A stretch of DNA of 64,000 nt, from the NCBI GenBank assembly GCA_017306415.1, contig JAFKIL010000001.1:496001-560000 (forward strand). The letters run 5' to 3'. This DNA is from Microbacterium sp. Lineage in GTDB: Bacteria; Actinomycetota; Actinomycetes; Actinomycetales; Microbacteriaceae. Shown in pieces: positions 1-6,861 of the stretch (position 1 is its first letter; each line of letters begins with the position of its first letter). The position numbers and the translations under genes were made by a program. The notes beneath the pieces were generated by a model that made no database searches, was not told the origin of the DNA, and worked only from the letters and a program-made list of their open reading frames with translations.

Positions 1-249
1 GATGCCCACGGTCACGATGTCGTTCGGGACGAACTGCATCGTGTCGTAGATCGCCATGCCCGCCGTGATCGAGCCACCCGGCGAGTTGACGTAGAGGAAG
101 ATGTCCTTCTGGGAATCCTCGGCGGCGAGAAGAAGGATCTTCGCGCAGATCTCGTTTGCGTTGTCGTCCCGCACCTCTGAGCCGAGCCAGATGATGCGGT
201 CTTTCAGCAGCCTGTCGAAGACGCTCGTCGCGACAAGTGGTTCAGCCAT
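1..249 (-). CDS. clpP: ATP-dependent Clp protease proteolytic subunit (5' part only)
   Basis: Translation from the ATG at 249 gives 83 residues of a ClpP N-terminus: [20 protein letters not shown], then [20 protein letters not shown], the stretch [19 protein letters not shown] and IVTVGI. The window edge cuts the gene just before the catalytic-serine motif, so the active site cannot be checked. ClpP forms the tetradecameric serine protease chamber fed by ClpX or ClpA/C. An AGGAG ribosome site lies 6 nt before the start. It follows tig in the same direction, the common tig-clpP order, but a strong hairpin lies between them. Actinobacteria usually carry two adjacent clpP genes; a second copy may lie beyond the edge. 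Confidence 0.95.
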   Translation of the reverse strand, partial: MAEPLVATSVFDRLLKDRIIWLGSEVRDDNANEICAKILLLAAEDSQKDIFLYVNSPGGSITAGMAIYDTMQFVPNDIVTVGI

Positions 250-337
250 TCCTGCTCCTGTTTCGTTGCGTGGCTTCGAATCTACCGGGGTGCCGTGGTC
301 GCCCCGGCCGTGTTCGCCGTGGGCAGAGTCGAGAGAC

Positions 338-373
338 GAGAAGGGGCGGATGCCGCGGCATCCGCCCCTTCTC
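338..373 (-). terminator. Rho-independent-type hairpin after tig
   Basis: A near-perfect inverted repeat: a 16-17 bp GC-rich stem around GGGGCGGATGCC/GGCATCCGCCCC with a very short loop, 18 bp after the tig stop. There is no clear U-tract, which is common for high-GC actinobacterial terminators. It separates tig from clpP and may attenuate rather than fully stop transcription. Confidence 0.8.
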
Positions 374-390
374 CGGGCACTCGAGAGCAC

Positions 391-1812
391 CTACTCCTTG
401 TCGGCCGCCTTCTTGCGGGCCGGTGCCTTCTTCTTGGGCTTCTCCTCGGCAGCGATGACCGCGTCGGCGTCGGCCGCGGCATCCGCGATGTCCTGCGCCT
501 CGGCGACGGCGCCCTCCTCGGCGGCCTGCTCGCTCTCGACGGAGACGAAGCCGGTGAGGTCGACGGGCTTGCCGTTGGTGTCGACGACGTTGACCCGCCC
601 GAGCGCCACGGCGAGGGCCTTGTTGCGTGCCACCTCGCCGACGAGGACGGGGAGCTGGCCGTTCTGCTGCAGCGCGTCGACGAAGTCCTGCGGCGACATG
701 CCGTACTGGGCTGCCGACTGCACGATGTACTGGGTGAGCTCGTCCTGCGAGACCTCGATCGCGTTCTGCTCGACGATCTTGTCGAGGAGCACCTGCGTGC
801 GGAACTGCTTCTCGCTCGCCTCGGTGACCTCGGCGCGGTGCACGTCGTCCTCGAGGCGGCCCTCGGACTCCAGGTGCTGGTGCACCTCGTCCTCGACCAG
901 CTGCGGCGGGACGGGGATGTCCGCCTTGGCGAGCAGCTCCTCGACGAGCTTGTCGCGCGCGGCGGCGCCCTGCGTGAACACGGACTGCTGACCGACGCGC
1001 TCGGCGAGGCTGTCGCGGAGTTCGGCGATCGTGTCGAACTCGCTCGCGATCTGAGCGAAGTCGTCGTCCGCCTCGGGGAGCTCGCGCTCCTTGACGGCCT
1101 TGACGGTGACGGAGACCTCGGCCTCCTCGCCGGCGTGGTCGCCGCCGATGAGCTTGGAGCGGAACGTCGTGTCCTCCCCCGCGGTCAGCGACTCGATGGC
1201 CTCGTCGATGCCCTCGAGCAGCTCGCCGGAGCCGACCTCGTAGGAGATGCCCTCGGCGCGGTCGATCTCGGCGTCCTCGATCGTCGCGACCAGGTCGAGC
1301 TCGACGAAGTCGCCGGTCTTGGCGGGGCGGTCAACCGTGATGAGGGTGCCGAAGCGCCCGCGCAGGCGCTCGAGCTCGGCCTCGACGGCCTCCGTGTCGA
1401 CGTCGATCGCGTCGACCGTGATGGTGGTGCCCTCGTACGCGGGCAGCTCGAAGTCGGGGCGGACGTCGACCTCGACCTCGACCTTGAGGTCGCCCGAGAA
1501 GTCCTTGTCGCTCGGCCACTCGATCACATCGGCGCTGGGGCGGCCGACGGTGCGCACCTCGTGCGCCTCCACCGCCTCGCGGAAGAACCGGTCGAGGCCC
1601 TCGTTCACGGCGTGCTCGATGACCGCGCCGCGGCCGACGCGCTGGTCGATGATCGGCGCGGGCACCTTGCCCTTGCGGAAGCCCGGAACCTGCACGTCCT
1701 CGGCGATGTGCTCGTAGGCGTGCGCGATGCTGGGCTTGAGCTCCTCGGGCGTGACCGTGATGTGCAGCTTCACGCGCGTGGGGCTGAGCTTCTCGATGGT
1801 GCTGGTGACCAT
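391..1812 (-). CDS. tig: Trigger factor (ribosome-associated chaperone and prolyl isomerase)
   Basis: 473 residues, close to the family's usual length. The N-terminal ribosome-binding domain carries the signature GFRKGKVP near residue 45, the loop that docks on ribosomal protein L23. The middle FKBP-like domain starts near residue 160 ([11 protein letters not shown]), and the helical C-terminal chaperone arms follow. The last ~45 residues form an Ala/Glu/Lys-rich tail ending in a basic run, a lineage extension. It binds nascent chains at the exit tunnel. It is read toward clpP, with a terminator-like hairpin directly after the stop and tRNA-Pro upstream on the same strand. Confidence 0.97.
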   Translation of the reverse strand: MVTSTIEKLSPTRVKLHITVTPEELKPSIAHAYEHIAEDVQVPGFRKGKVPAPIIDQRVGRGAVIEHAVNEGLDRFFREAVEAHEVRTVGRPSADVIEWPSDKDFSGDLKVEVEVDVRPDFELPAYEGTTITVDAIDVDTEAVEAELERLRGRFGTLITVDRPAKTGDFVELDLVATIEDAEIDRAEGISYEVGSGELLEGIDEAIESLTAGEDTTFRSKLIGGDHAGEEAEVSVTVKAVKERELPEADDDFAQIASEFDTIAELRDSLAERVGQQSVFTQGAAARDKLVEELLAKADIPVPPQLVEDEVHQHLESEGRLEDDVHRAEVTEASEKQFRTQVLLDKIVEQNAIEVSQDELTQYIVQSAAQYGMSPQDFVDALQQNGQLPVLVGEVARNKALAVALGRVNVVDTNGKPVDLTGFVSVESEQAAEEGAVAEAQDIADAAADADAVIAAEEKPKKKAPARKKAADKE

Positions 1813-1884
1813 GCCTTTTCGTTCTCCTCTGATTTCCGCGTGCGAACGCGGCGGCTGAAGGTTGGGGTCTGCGGGGCCGTGACG

Positions 1885-1958
1885 TCGGGGCGACAGGATT
1901 TGAACCTGCGGCCTCCCGCTCCCAAAGCGGGCGCTCTACCAAGCTGAGCTACGCCCCG
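1885..1958 (-). tRNA. tRNA-Pro(TGG)
   Basis: Read on the minus strand, a 7-bp acceptor stem CGGGGCG/CGCCCCG encloses a D-arm (GTAGCTCAGC), an anticodon loop with TGG and a T-arm with GGTTCAAATCC. The discriminator base is A and CCA is not encoded. All arms pair. Confidence 0.95.
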
Positions 1959-2073
1959 GGCGCGCACTCGAATGCGCCGAAACGGCCTGGGAAAGTCTAG
2001 CCGACCCGGACCGAGCGTTTCGTGAGCCCCCCGAGGCGTCCACTACACTGTCGAAGGCGCGATCTTCGCGTTC

Positions 2074-2144
2074 GGGGATGTAGCTCAATGGTAGAGCCTC
2101 AGTCTTCCAAACTGATGGTGCGGGTTCGATTCCCGTCATCCCCT
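2074..2144 (+). tRNA. tRNA-Gly(TCC), host of the island attachment site
   Basis: Acceptor GGGGATG/CATCCCC, D-arm GCTCAATGGTAGAGC, anticodon stem TCAGT/ACTGA with loop CTTCCAA (anticodon TCC), T-arm with GGTTCGATTCC; discriminator U, CCA not encoded. The gene is intact. Its 3' half from position 2104 is partly repeated, in rearranged form, at 6684-6742, the pattern left when a tyrosine-integrase element inserts at a tRNA 3' end and restores the tRNA. Confidence 0.95.
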
Positions 2145-2146
2145 CC
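2104..2146 (+). other. attL: 3' half of tRNA-Gly
   Basis: This 43-nt stretch runs from the anticodon loop to just past the acceptor stem. Its last 35 nt (2112-2146) recur at 6708-6742 with two mismatches, and its first 25 nt recur at 6684-6707 with one deletion. DNA between the copies is lower in GC and carries an integrase remnant, so I read it as the left attachment site of an integrated element. Confidence 0.8.
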
Positions 2147-2231
2147 CAGTCACCGCAAGGGATCCCGGCTCACCGCCGGAGAGACCGAAACGGGAATCCC
2201 GGCCAGAACCCGTCCCCGCTATGCTCTGGCC

Positions 2232-2864
2232 ATGAGCCTGCCCACGGCGTACCTCAATGTCTTCAAGAACGCAGGAGACATCCTCCAGGCGATCCAGGCA
2301 GCGCAGGCACCGCCGCGCTTCACTCAGAAGTTTCTCGAAGGTATCGGCTTTCCGAGCAGCAACGACCGGACGATGATCAACGTCCTGAAGGCGCTCGGCT
2401 TTCTCGACGACTCCGGCGTACCCACTCGGCGATACCACGAGTACCTTGATCAAACCCAGTCCGCCCTGGTCCTGGCCGAGGGTATGCGTGAAGCATACGG
2501 AGATCTGTTCCGCGTAAACAAGGCGGCTCAGAACATGACTCAGAGCGATGTTAAGAACAAGATGAGGACGCTTTCCGAGGGTCAGTTCACTGACCGAGTG
2601 CTCACGCAGATGGCTGGTACCTTCACCACTCTCGCCAAGCTCGCCGACTTTGACGGGGAGCGTGCCGAGGCGCCTGAGTCGCCGAACGAGGAAGAGGACG
2701 AAGCGCCCGTCCCAGATGCCGCTCCGGCTGCTCCTCGGGTACCGCAGTCATCGAAGCCTGTCATCGGTGGTCTGGTTTACAACATCAATATCCATCTGCC
2801 CGAGTCTCGCGATCCGGCGGTATACGACGCGCTGTTTCGAGCACTTCGCGAGCACTTGAGCTGA
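2232..2864 (+). CDS. DUF5343-type protein, first gene of island cargo unit
   Basis: 210 residues beginning MSLPTAYLNVFKNAGDILQA. The N-terminal ~140 residues resemble the DUF5343 family, with its segment YGDLFRVN followed by a basic region and QMAGTFTTLAKLA. A short acidic, Pro/Ala-rich linker follows (about 145-165). A conserved-looking C-terminal module, YNINIHLPESRD to the final LREHLS, closes the protein. The function of DUF5343 is not established; such proteins are often next to HEPN genes in variable regions. The stop overlaps the next start by one base (TGATG), so translation is probably coupled. I see no good ribosome site before the chosen ATG. Codon use is less GC-biased than in the flanking genes. 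Confidence 0.75.
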   Translation: MSLPTAYLNVFKNAGDILQAIQAAQAPPRFTQKFLEGIGFPSSNDRTMINVLKALGFLDDSGVPTRRYHEYLDQTQSALVLAEGMREAYGDLFRVNKAAQNMTQSDVKNKMRTLSEGQFTDRVLTQMAGTFTTLAKLADFDGERAEAPESPNEEEDEAPVPDAAPAAPRVPQSSKPVIGGLVYNINIHLPESRDPAVYDALFRALREHLS

Positions 2865-3439
2865 TGGAACTTAGCCTTTACGAGTTTGTCTTTCGCGGAC
2901 AACTGGCTGACCAGGCGCTCGACGCGACAGGTCGGTCAGCTTACGCTTCGCAAGGGCTCAATCGCGAAGACGTCGCAGCCGCCCTCAGCCTCGAACTGTT
3001 CGATAAGGAGATGCTCGACTCCGCACTTCTGATGTCAATCGTCTATGCGGCTATCGCAGCGTTTGAGCACTCGGCGAGAACGTTTGTCTCTCGTGTCCTT
3101 CTAGATCAGTACGCCGAGGATTGGTGGGAGGAAGGCGTCTCCGAGAAGATCAGGAAGTTTGCCGAGGATCGACGAGACGATGAGCTCAAGACGAAGTGGC
3201 ACGGGTTTCGCGGTGACGATCTCCTTAGCTACACCGACCTGAAACAACTCTCGAGTATCATCCAGCAGAACCTCACATTGTTTGAGCCCTACATACGGAC
3301 GCTCGATTGGGTGAAGTCGATCTTTGATCCGATCGAGCGATCGCGCAACGTCATTATGCACAGCGGAACGCTGGCGATGCCGGACGTTGAGCGCGTCGGC
3401 ATACTGATGCGCGACTGGAACAAGCAGGTCGGCCTCTAG
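2864..3439 (+). CDS. Swt1-like HEPN domain protein (putative ribonuclease)
   Basis: 191 mostly helical residues. Near the C-terminus, SRNVIMHSGTL contains R161-x4-H166, the Rx4-6H active-site motif of HEPN ribonucleases, in the form typical of Swt1-like HEPN domains. HEPN proteins serve as RNase toxins in toxin-antitoxin, abortive-infection and other conflict systems (family knowledge). The start ATG overlaps the stop of the DUF5343 gene, pointing to co-production and perhaps a complex. No membrane segment or signal peptide is visible. Whether it cleaves RNA here is inference from the motif alone. Confidence 0.75.
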   Translation: MELSLYEFVFRGQLADQALDATGRSAYASQGLNREDVAAALSLELFDKEMLDSALLMSIVYAAIAAFEHSARTFVSRVLLDQYAEDWWEEGVSEKIRKFAEDRRDDELKTKWHGFRGDDLLSYTDLKQLSSIIQQNLTLFEPYIRTLDWVKSIFDPIERSRNVIMHSGTLAMPDVERVGILMRDWNKQVGL

Positions 3440-3468
3440 GTCGTGCCCGGCGATCGGCTAATCGGCGC

Positions 3469-4419
3469 GTGACCCTTCACATCTCTCTAGCTACGCAGGC
3501 TTTTGTCGTGCAGGCAGGCGACCGCCTGGTGACCGTGGGGAGCAACCCTTGGGATTCCGATGCCAACAAGACGATCGTCGTCGAAGCGCGCAACGGTCGT
3601 GCGGTGATCGGGTACGCGGGTCTCGCGCATGTCCGCGGTGAGCCGACCGGAGAATGGCTCACCCGGAAGATCACCGGCTCCGTCTCGCCACACGAGTGGA
3701 ACCAATTCGGCGGCGGCCCACAGATTCACCTTGGCGACATCCGCGACAGGATCATCGCGGGTCTGCAAAATGAACTGCCCCTCGGCCAGAGGACTCGCCC
3801 TAGGTACGGACTAGAAGTCTTGATCAGTGGCTGGAGTTATCCGCGCATTTGGCGCCGGGGTAGGCCCGCTGCTTGTTGGTCATGGACGATAACTCACAGC
3901 GGGAATCCTCGCGCTCGATGCCAGATCCGCCGGTCCCAGCGCTTCCGTTTTGCCGATCCGAGCAGGACCTGGCAGTACAGCGCAATCGGGCGCGACGACC
4001 TGGTCGATCTGCCTACACTGCACAAGAAGCTAGCCGTCCCAGGAACGCACATCACCCCGGATGTGGCGGAGCAAGCCCTCGTCGAGGCGATCCGCGAGGC
4101 CGCACATATGCCCCGCAGCGGTGTGGGGACGGACGTCATGAGCGTCTATCTCAATCCACTGCCGTGGAAGTTTCGTCAGCACGCACGGTACTTCCGCGAT
4201 CTGACCGTAAAGGATATTCGACTGGGCTATGCCCCGGCGATCGTCGCACCGACAGGGATCTTTCCACCCCAGCGCATGACAAGGAGCGGAGGCCACGCTT
4301 TCGTCTTCAACGGCGAGACTCCGTACGAGTTCCAGTACGACATGGAGACGGTTCCGCCGTGGCCCGATACGCCAGGGGTTCAAAGCTTTGGACCCGTCAT
4401 GGGGAAACCCTGGCGCTAG
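3469..4419 (+). CDS. Predicted proteasome-beta-like Ntn-hydrolase, third gene of island cargo unit
   Basis: 316 residues from a GTG start; I do not recognise a named family. If Met is removed, the second residue becomes Thr1 (TLHISLATQ), followed by an AGDR motif with Asp17, ANK with Lys33 and IGYAG with Gly47. These are the canonical catalytic and S1-site numbers of proteasome beta subunits. Further matches are YSAIGRD (171-176, like the AiGSG strand) and RSGVGTDV (216-223, like the SGG loop near Asp166). A basic insert lies at ~125-165 and an extra C-terminal ~85 residues follow. It is 29 bp downstream of the HEPN gene and meets the integrase remnant tail to tail. The fold assignment is inference; substrate unknown. 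Confidence 0.6.
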   Translation: MTLHISLATQAFVVQAGDRLVTVGSNPWDSDANKTIVVEARNGRAVIGYAGLAHVRGEPTGEWLTRKITGSVSPHEWNQFGGGPQIHLGDIRDRIIAGLQNELPLGQRTRPRYGLEVLISGWSYPRIWRRGRPAACWSWTITHSGNPRARCQIRRSQRFRFADPSRTWQYSAIGRDDLVDLPTLHKKLAVPGTHITPDVAEQALVEAIREAAHMPRSGVGTDVMSVYLNPLPWKFRQHARYFRDLTVKDIRLGYAPAIVAPTGIFPPQRMTRSGGHAFVFNGETPYEFQYDMETVPPWPDTPGVQSFGPVMGKPWR

Positions 4420-4664
4420 CCCTGGGCCGCAAACCGCTCGAACTGGACGGTCTGGTCGGTGTAGTCCGTGGGGTAGAGATGACCGTAAATCGTGTCTGTG
4501 GTGTTGACCGAGGCGTGCCCCATCCATCGGCTGACCTGGTACGGCTTGAAGTCGGCGGCGAGCATCAGCGAGGCGTAGGTGTGGCGCAGGTCGTGCAACC
4601 GGATCGCGGCGGGCAATCCCAGTCGGATCGCCGCAGGTCGCAAGCTGCAGCGCAGCAGTGATCG
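4416..4664 (-). pseudogene. Tyrosine integrase, C-terminal remnant
   Basis: About 80 residues keep the C-terminal catalytic part of a phage-type tyrosine recombinase: LHDLRHTYASLM (HxLRH box), GHASVNTTDTIYGHLY (the GH histidine and the nucleophilic Tyr), then a short tail ending FAAQG. The N-terminal domains and the first catalytic Arg are missing. Reading upstream, the frame runs straight into the IS3 element's left inverted repeat at 4664, and no remaining part is found on the far side. The gene was therefore cut by the IS and the rest lost by deletion. It would have catalysed integration of the island at tRNA-Gly. Its stop overlaps the stop of the opposing Ntn-like gene. Confidence 0.85.
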
Positions 4665-4695
4665 GGACTGCTGAGGGTCTTGGTGACTCTTCGCA

Positions 4696-5570
4696 CTAGG
4701 CCGCGGACGCGGCCGGTGTGGTCATGATGGCTTCGAACTCGATGGGCGTCAACTTGCCCAGGACGCGCTGCCGGCGACGGCGGTGGTAGGTCCGTTCGAT
4801 CCAGGTCACGATCGCGAGGCGGAGGTCGTCGCGGGTCGCCCAGCGGCGGCTGTTGAGCACGTTCTTCTGGAGCAGTGCGAAGAACGATTCCATGGCCGCG
4901 TTGTCACCGGCAGCGCCGACGCGACCCATCGATCCGACGAGCCCGGTCCTGTCGAGTTCGGCCTGGAAGCGCCGTGAACGAAACTGGCTTCCCCTGTCGC
5001 TGTGAACGGTCGTGCCGGTCGGGTTGCGCCGTTGGATCGCCATCCGCAAAGCGGAGACGGCCAGCTCGGAGGTCATCCGCTCGTTGATCGAGTACCCGAC
5101 GATCCGGTTCGACCAAACGTCCTTCACCGCGCACAGATAGACCTTGCCCTCGCCGGTCGGATGCTCAGAGATGTCAGTGAGCCAGAGCCGGTTAGGGCCG
5201 GCCGCGGTGAACTCGCGCCGGACGAGATCGTCGCGAACGGGAGGTCCGACGAGGCGCCCCTTGCCGCGCCGCTTGCGGACGAACGCGCTGAAGATCTCGT
5301 TCTCCGAACACACCCGCCACACCCGCCTCTCCGATGCAGTGAACCCCGCCTCAGCGAGCTCGTCGGCGATGAACCGGTACCCGAACGCGGGATCGTCGGC
5401 ATGCACGTCGATCGCCGCGTTGATCAGGTGCGCATCATCCCAGTCCCGGCGCGAGACAGGATCCTCCAGCCACCGGGTAGTAGGGCTGTTTCGCGAACTT
5501 CAGCACCCGACACGTCACCGCGACGGGGACACCGTCGGCGGCGAGTTCACTCACGAGCGGGTAGAGCCTT
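4696..5570 (-). pseudogene. IS3-family transposase OrfB, frameshifted
   Basis: The intact downstream frame (5406 to 4696, 236 residues) holds the rve/DDE catalytic core: LTDISEH (first Asp), VHSDRGSQF (second Asp) and NAAMESFFALLQ (Glu), then ERTYHRRRRQ and a C-terminus typical of the large actinobacterial IS3 group. The 5' part reads in another frame (KRLYPLVSELAADG to KFAKQPYY). The two join if one C is removed from the run at about 5475, giving YYRWLEDP. This is therefore a +1 insertion that kills the N-terminal HTH_21/DDE link. OrfB would normally be made only as an OrfAB fusion by -1 frameshifting. Confidence 0.85.
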
Positions 5571-5855
5571 TTGGGCCGGACAGGTTTGCCTGCGACAGAT
5601 ACGCCGCCGCTCGGCGAAGAATCTCGACCTCCTGCTCGAGGAGCTTCACGCGCTTGCGCAGCTCACGGTTCTCGGCCGCTTCGCTCGAGCTGACACCGGG
5701 CCGCCGGCCCCCGTCGACCTCGCGATCTTCACCCATCGCTGCACGCACGACTCCGAGATCCCGAAGTCGTTCGCGATCTGAGCAAACGACGACTCCCGTT
5801 TCAGCGCGATCGCAACGACGTCGTCCCGGAACTCCTTAGGGAACGGCTTAGGCAT
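5551..5855 (-). pseudogene. IS3-family transposase OrfA, frameshifted
   Basis: Starting at the ATG at 5855, MPKPFPKEFRDDVVAIALKR leads into a helix-turn-helix (ANDFGISESCVQRWVK). The remaining part continues in a different frame as GGRRPGVSSSEAAENRELRK, then a leucine-zipper-like segment (LLEQEVEILRRAAAYLSQANL). One base appears to be missing near 5718-5724. In intact relatives these are one ~100-residue protein that binds the IS ends. The stop lies just beyond the A4G slippery run used for OrfAB fusion. Confidence 0.8.
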
Positions 5856-5910
5856 GATGACATCCTTCCAGCGGTGATGAATCACCACAGATCAGGAGTC
5901 ACCCAAACCC

Positions 5911-6585
5911 TCAGCAGTCCCCTCTGTTGCTGACTGTCAGTGGCGGCAGGAGGCCTCTCGCGGCGGCGCAGGCGCGAGCCACGATTAGTGATGGGTCCAC
6001 GATCTCTCCGCTCGCGATTGCGGCGTCCAGTTCAGTCAGCCTCACGCGGGCTTGGTTCACCTGTTCCGCCGGGTCAGAGGTGTCGATGGTTCCTGTCGCT
6101 GTGCCGGCGTCACAGAGGAAGAGATGGGTGGGCCAAGCTGCGCGTCCGGGGTTCATGTAAAAGGTGTGTAGTGGTGTCAGCTCGTTCGGGATGAGTCCGA
6201 GCTCCTCCTCCAGTTCACGACTTGCCGCGGCCTCCGGAGTCTCATTCTCATCACCGGCGCCGCCGGGGAGATCGTAGATCCACCGGTCGAGGGGATACCG
6301 GTATTGACGAGTCAGGACCACGTGCTCGTCGTCGACGACGAGCGTCGCGACAGCGAACGGGATACTCTCGTCCACCTCGTAGTTTGATCGCGTTCCGTCG
6401 CCAAGCACGACGGAGTGATCGACCAGGCGAACCCGCCCCGCATAGACTTCTGCGCGCCCCACCGTCTCCCACCCGTGCTCTGTCGCACCGTTCACAGAGC
6501 CACCATACGGGCAGACCTTCAGCTCGGCGGCGAACCTGCACGTGGGGCAGCCCTCCGAGCGGGTCACCAGCGGCTCTAGAAGCAC
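5911..6585 (-). CDS. NUDIX hydrolase (ADP-sugar pyrophosphatase type), C-terminus altered by IS
   Basis: 224 residues. The NUDIX box fits Gx5Ex7REUxEExGU exactly: GAGDENE, seven residues, then RELEEELGL (around residues 113-135). The preceding TRQYRYPLDRWIYDLPGG segment is typical of ADP-ribose/ADP-sugar pyrophosphatases. The first ~30 residues carry CPTC and VCPYGG, perhaps a metal-binding knuckle; their strong G/C third-position bias supports the GTG start at 6585 over GTG 6495. An in-frame stop lies just upstream. The last residues (NRGDC) and the stop codon come from the IS3 right inverted repeat, so the natural C-terminus may be replaced. It lies inside the island, near attR. Confidence 0.8.
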   Translation of the reverse strand: MLLEPLVTRSEGCPTCRFAAELKVCPYGGSVNGATEHGWETVGRAEVYAGRVRLVDHSVVLGDGTRSNYEVDESIPFAVATLVVDDEHVVLTRQYRYPLDRWIYDLPGGAGDENETPEAAASRELEEELGLIPNELTPLHTFYMNPGRAAWPTHLFLCDAGTATGTIDTSDPAEQVNQARVRLTELDAAIASGEIVDPSLIVARACAAARGLLPPLTVSNRGDC

Positions 6586-6683
6586 CTGCTACGCCGCTTG
6601 CCGGTCGGCTGCAGCTTCAGCGCTCGGCGACGGCAGTGCGGCCCCCTCCATCAATACGTCGCCGGTCTTGATCTGCGCCGCCA

Positions 6684-6742
6684 CTTCCAAACTGATGGTG
6701 CGGTTCGCTGATGGTGCAGGTTCGACTCCCGTCATCCCCTCC
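6684..6742 (+). other. attR: rearranged partial copy of tRNA-Gly
   Basis: Two overlapping remnants lie in tandem. Positions 6684-6707 match tRNA positions 2104-2128 with one base missing; 6708-6742 match 2112-2146 with two mismatches. This marks the right edge of the island. The tandem form suggests two successive insertion events or slippage at the site. Confidence 0.8.
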
Positions 6743-6861
6743 ACATACTGGAGTTTCACGGCGTGCCCAGCGCCCGGGGACTCCGCGAAGTGGATCCGAC
6801 AGTTTCCACAGCTTACGCTAGAGATCGAACATAGCTTCGACACTCGTGAGAGGATTGCGGT

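Larger units (their letters stand above)
4664..5922 (-). mobile_element. IS3-family insertion sequence, decayed
   Basis: An element of about 1.26 kb with imperfect terminal inverted repeats of about 26 bp: left GGACTGCTGAGGGTCTTGGT at 4665-4684 and the matching complement at 5896-5921, two mismatches apart. It encodes OrfA and OrfB in the -1 arrangement of IS3, with a CCAAAAG slippery run (complement of ~5568-5574) at the OrfA/OrfB junction. Each reading frame also carries a separate single-base disruption, so the copy should be inactive unless rescued in trans. No 3-4 bp target duplication is evident. The left end truncates the integrase; the right end supplies the stop codon of the NUDIX gene. 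Confidence 0.85.

Noticed and set aside
295-1947. 550-codon open frame on the plus strand
   Set aside because: Lies antisense to tig and reads as Leu/Asp/Val/Arg-rich nonsense, the usual mirror of a high-GC gene.
3873-4661. 262-codon plus-strand frame across the end of the Ntn-like gene and the integrase remnant
   Set aside because: Out of frame with the proteasome-like motifs and antisense to the recombinase motifs; Arg/Pro-rich shadow.
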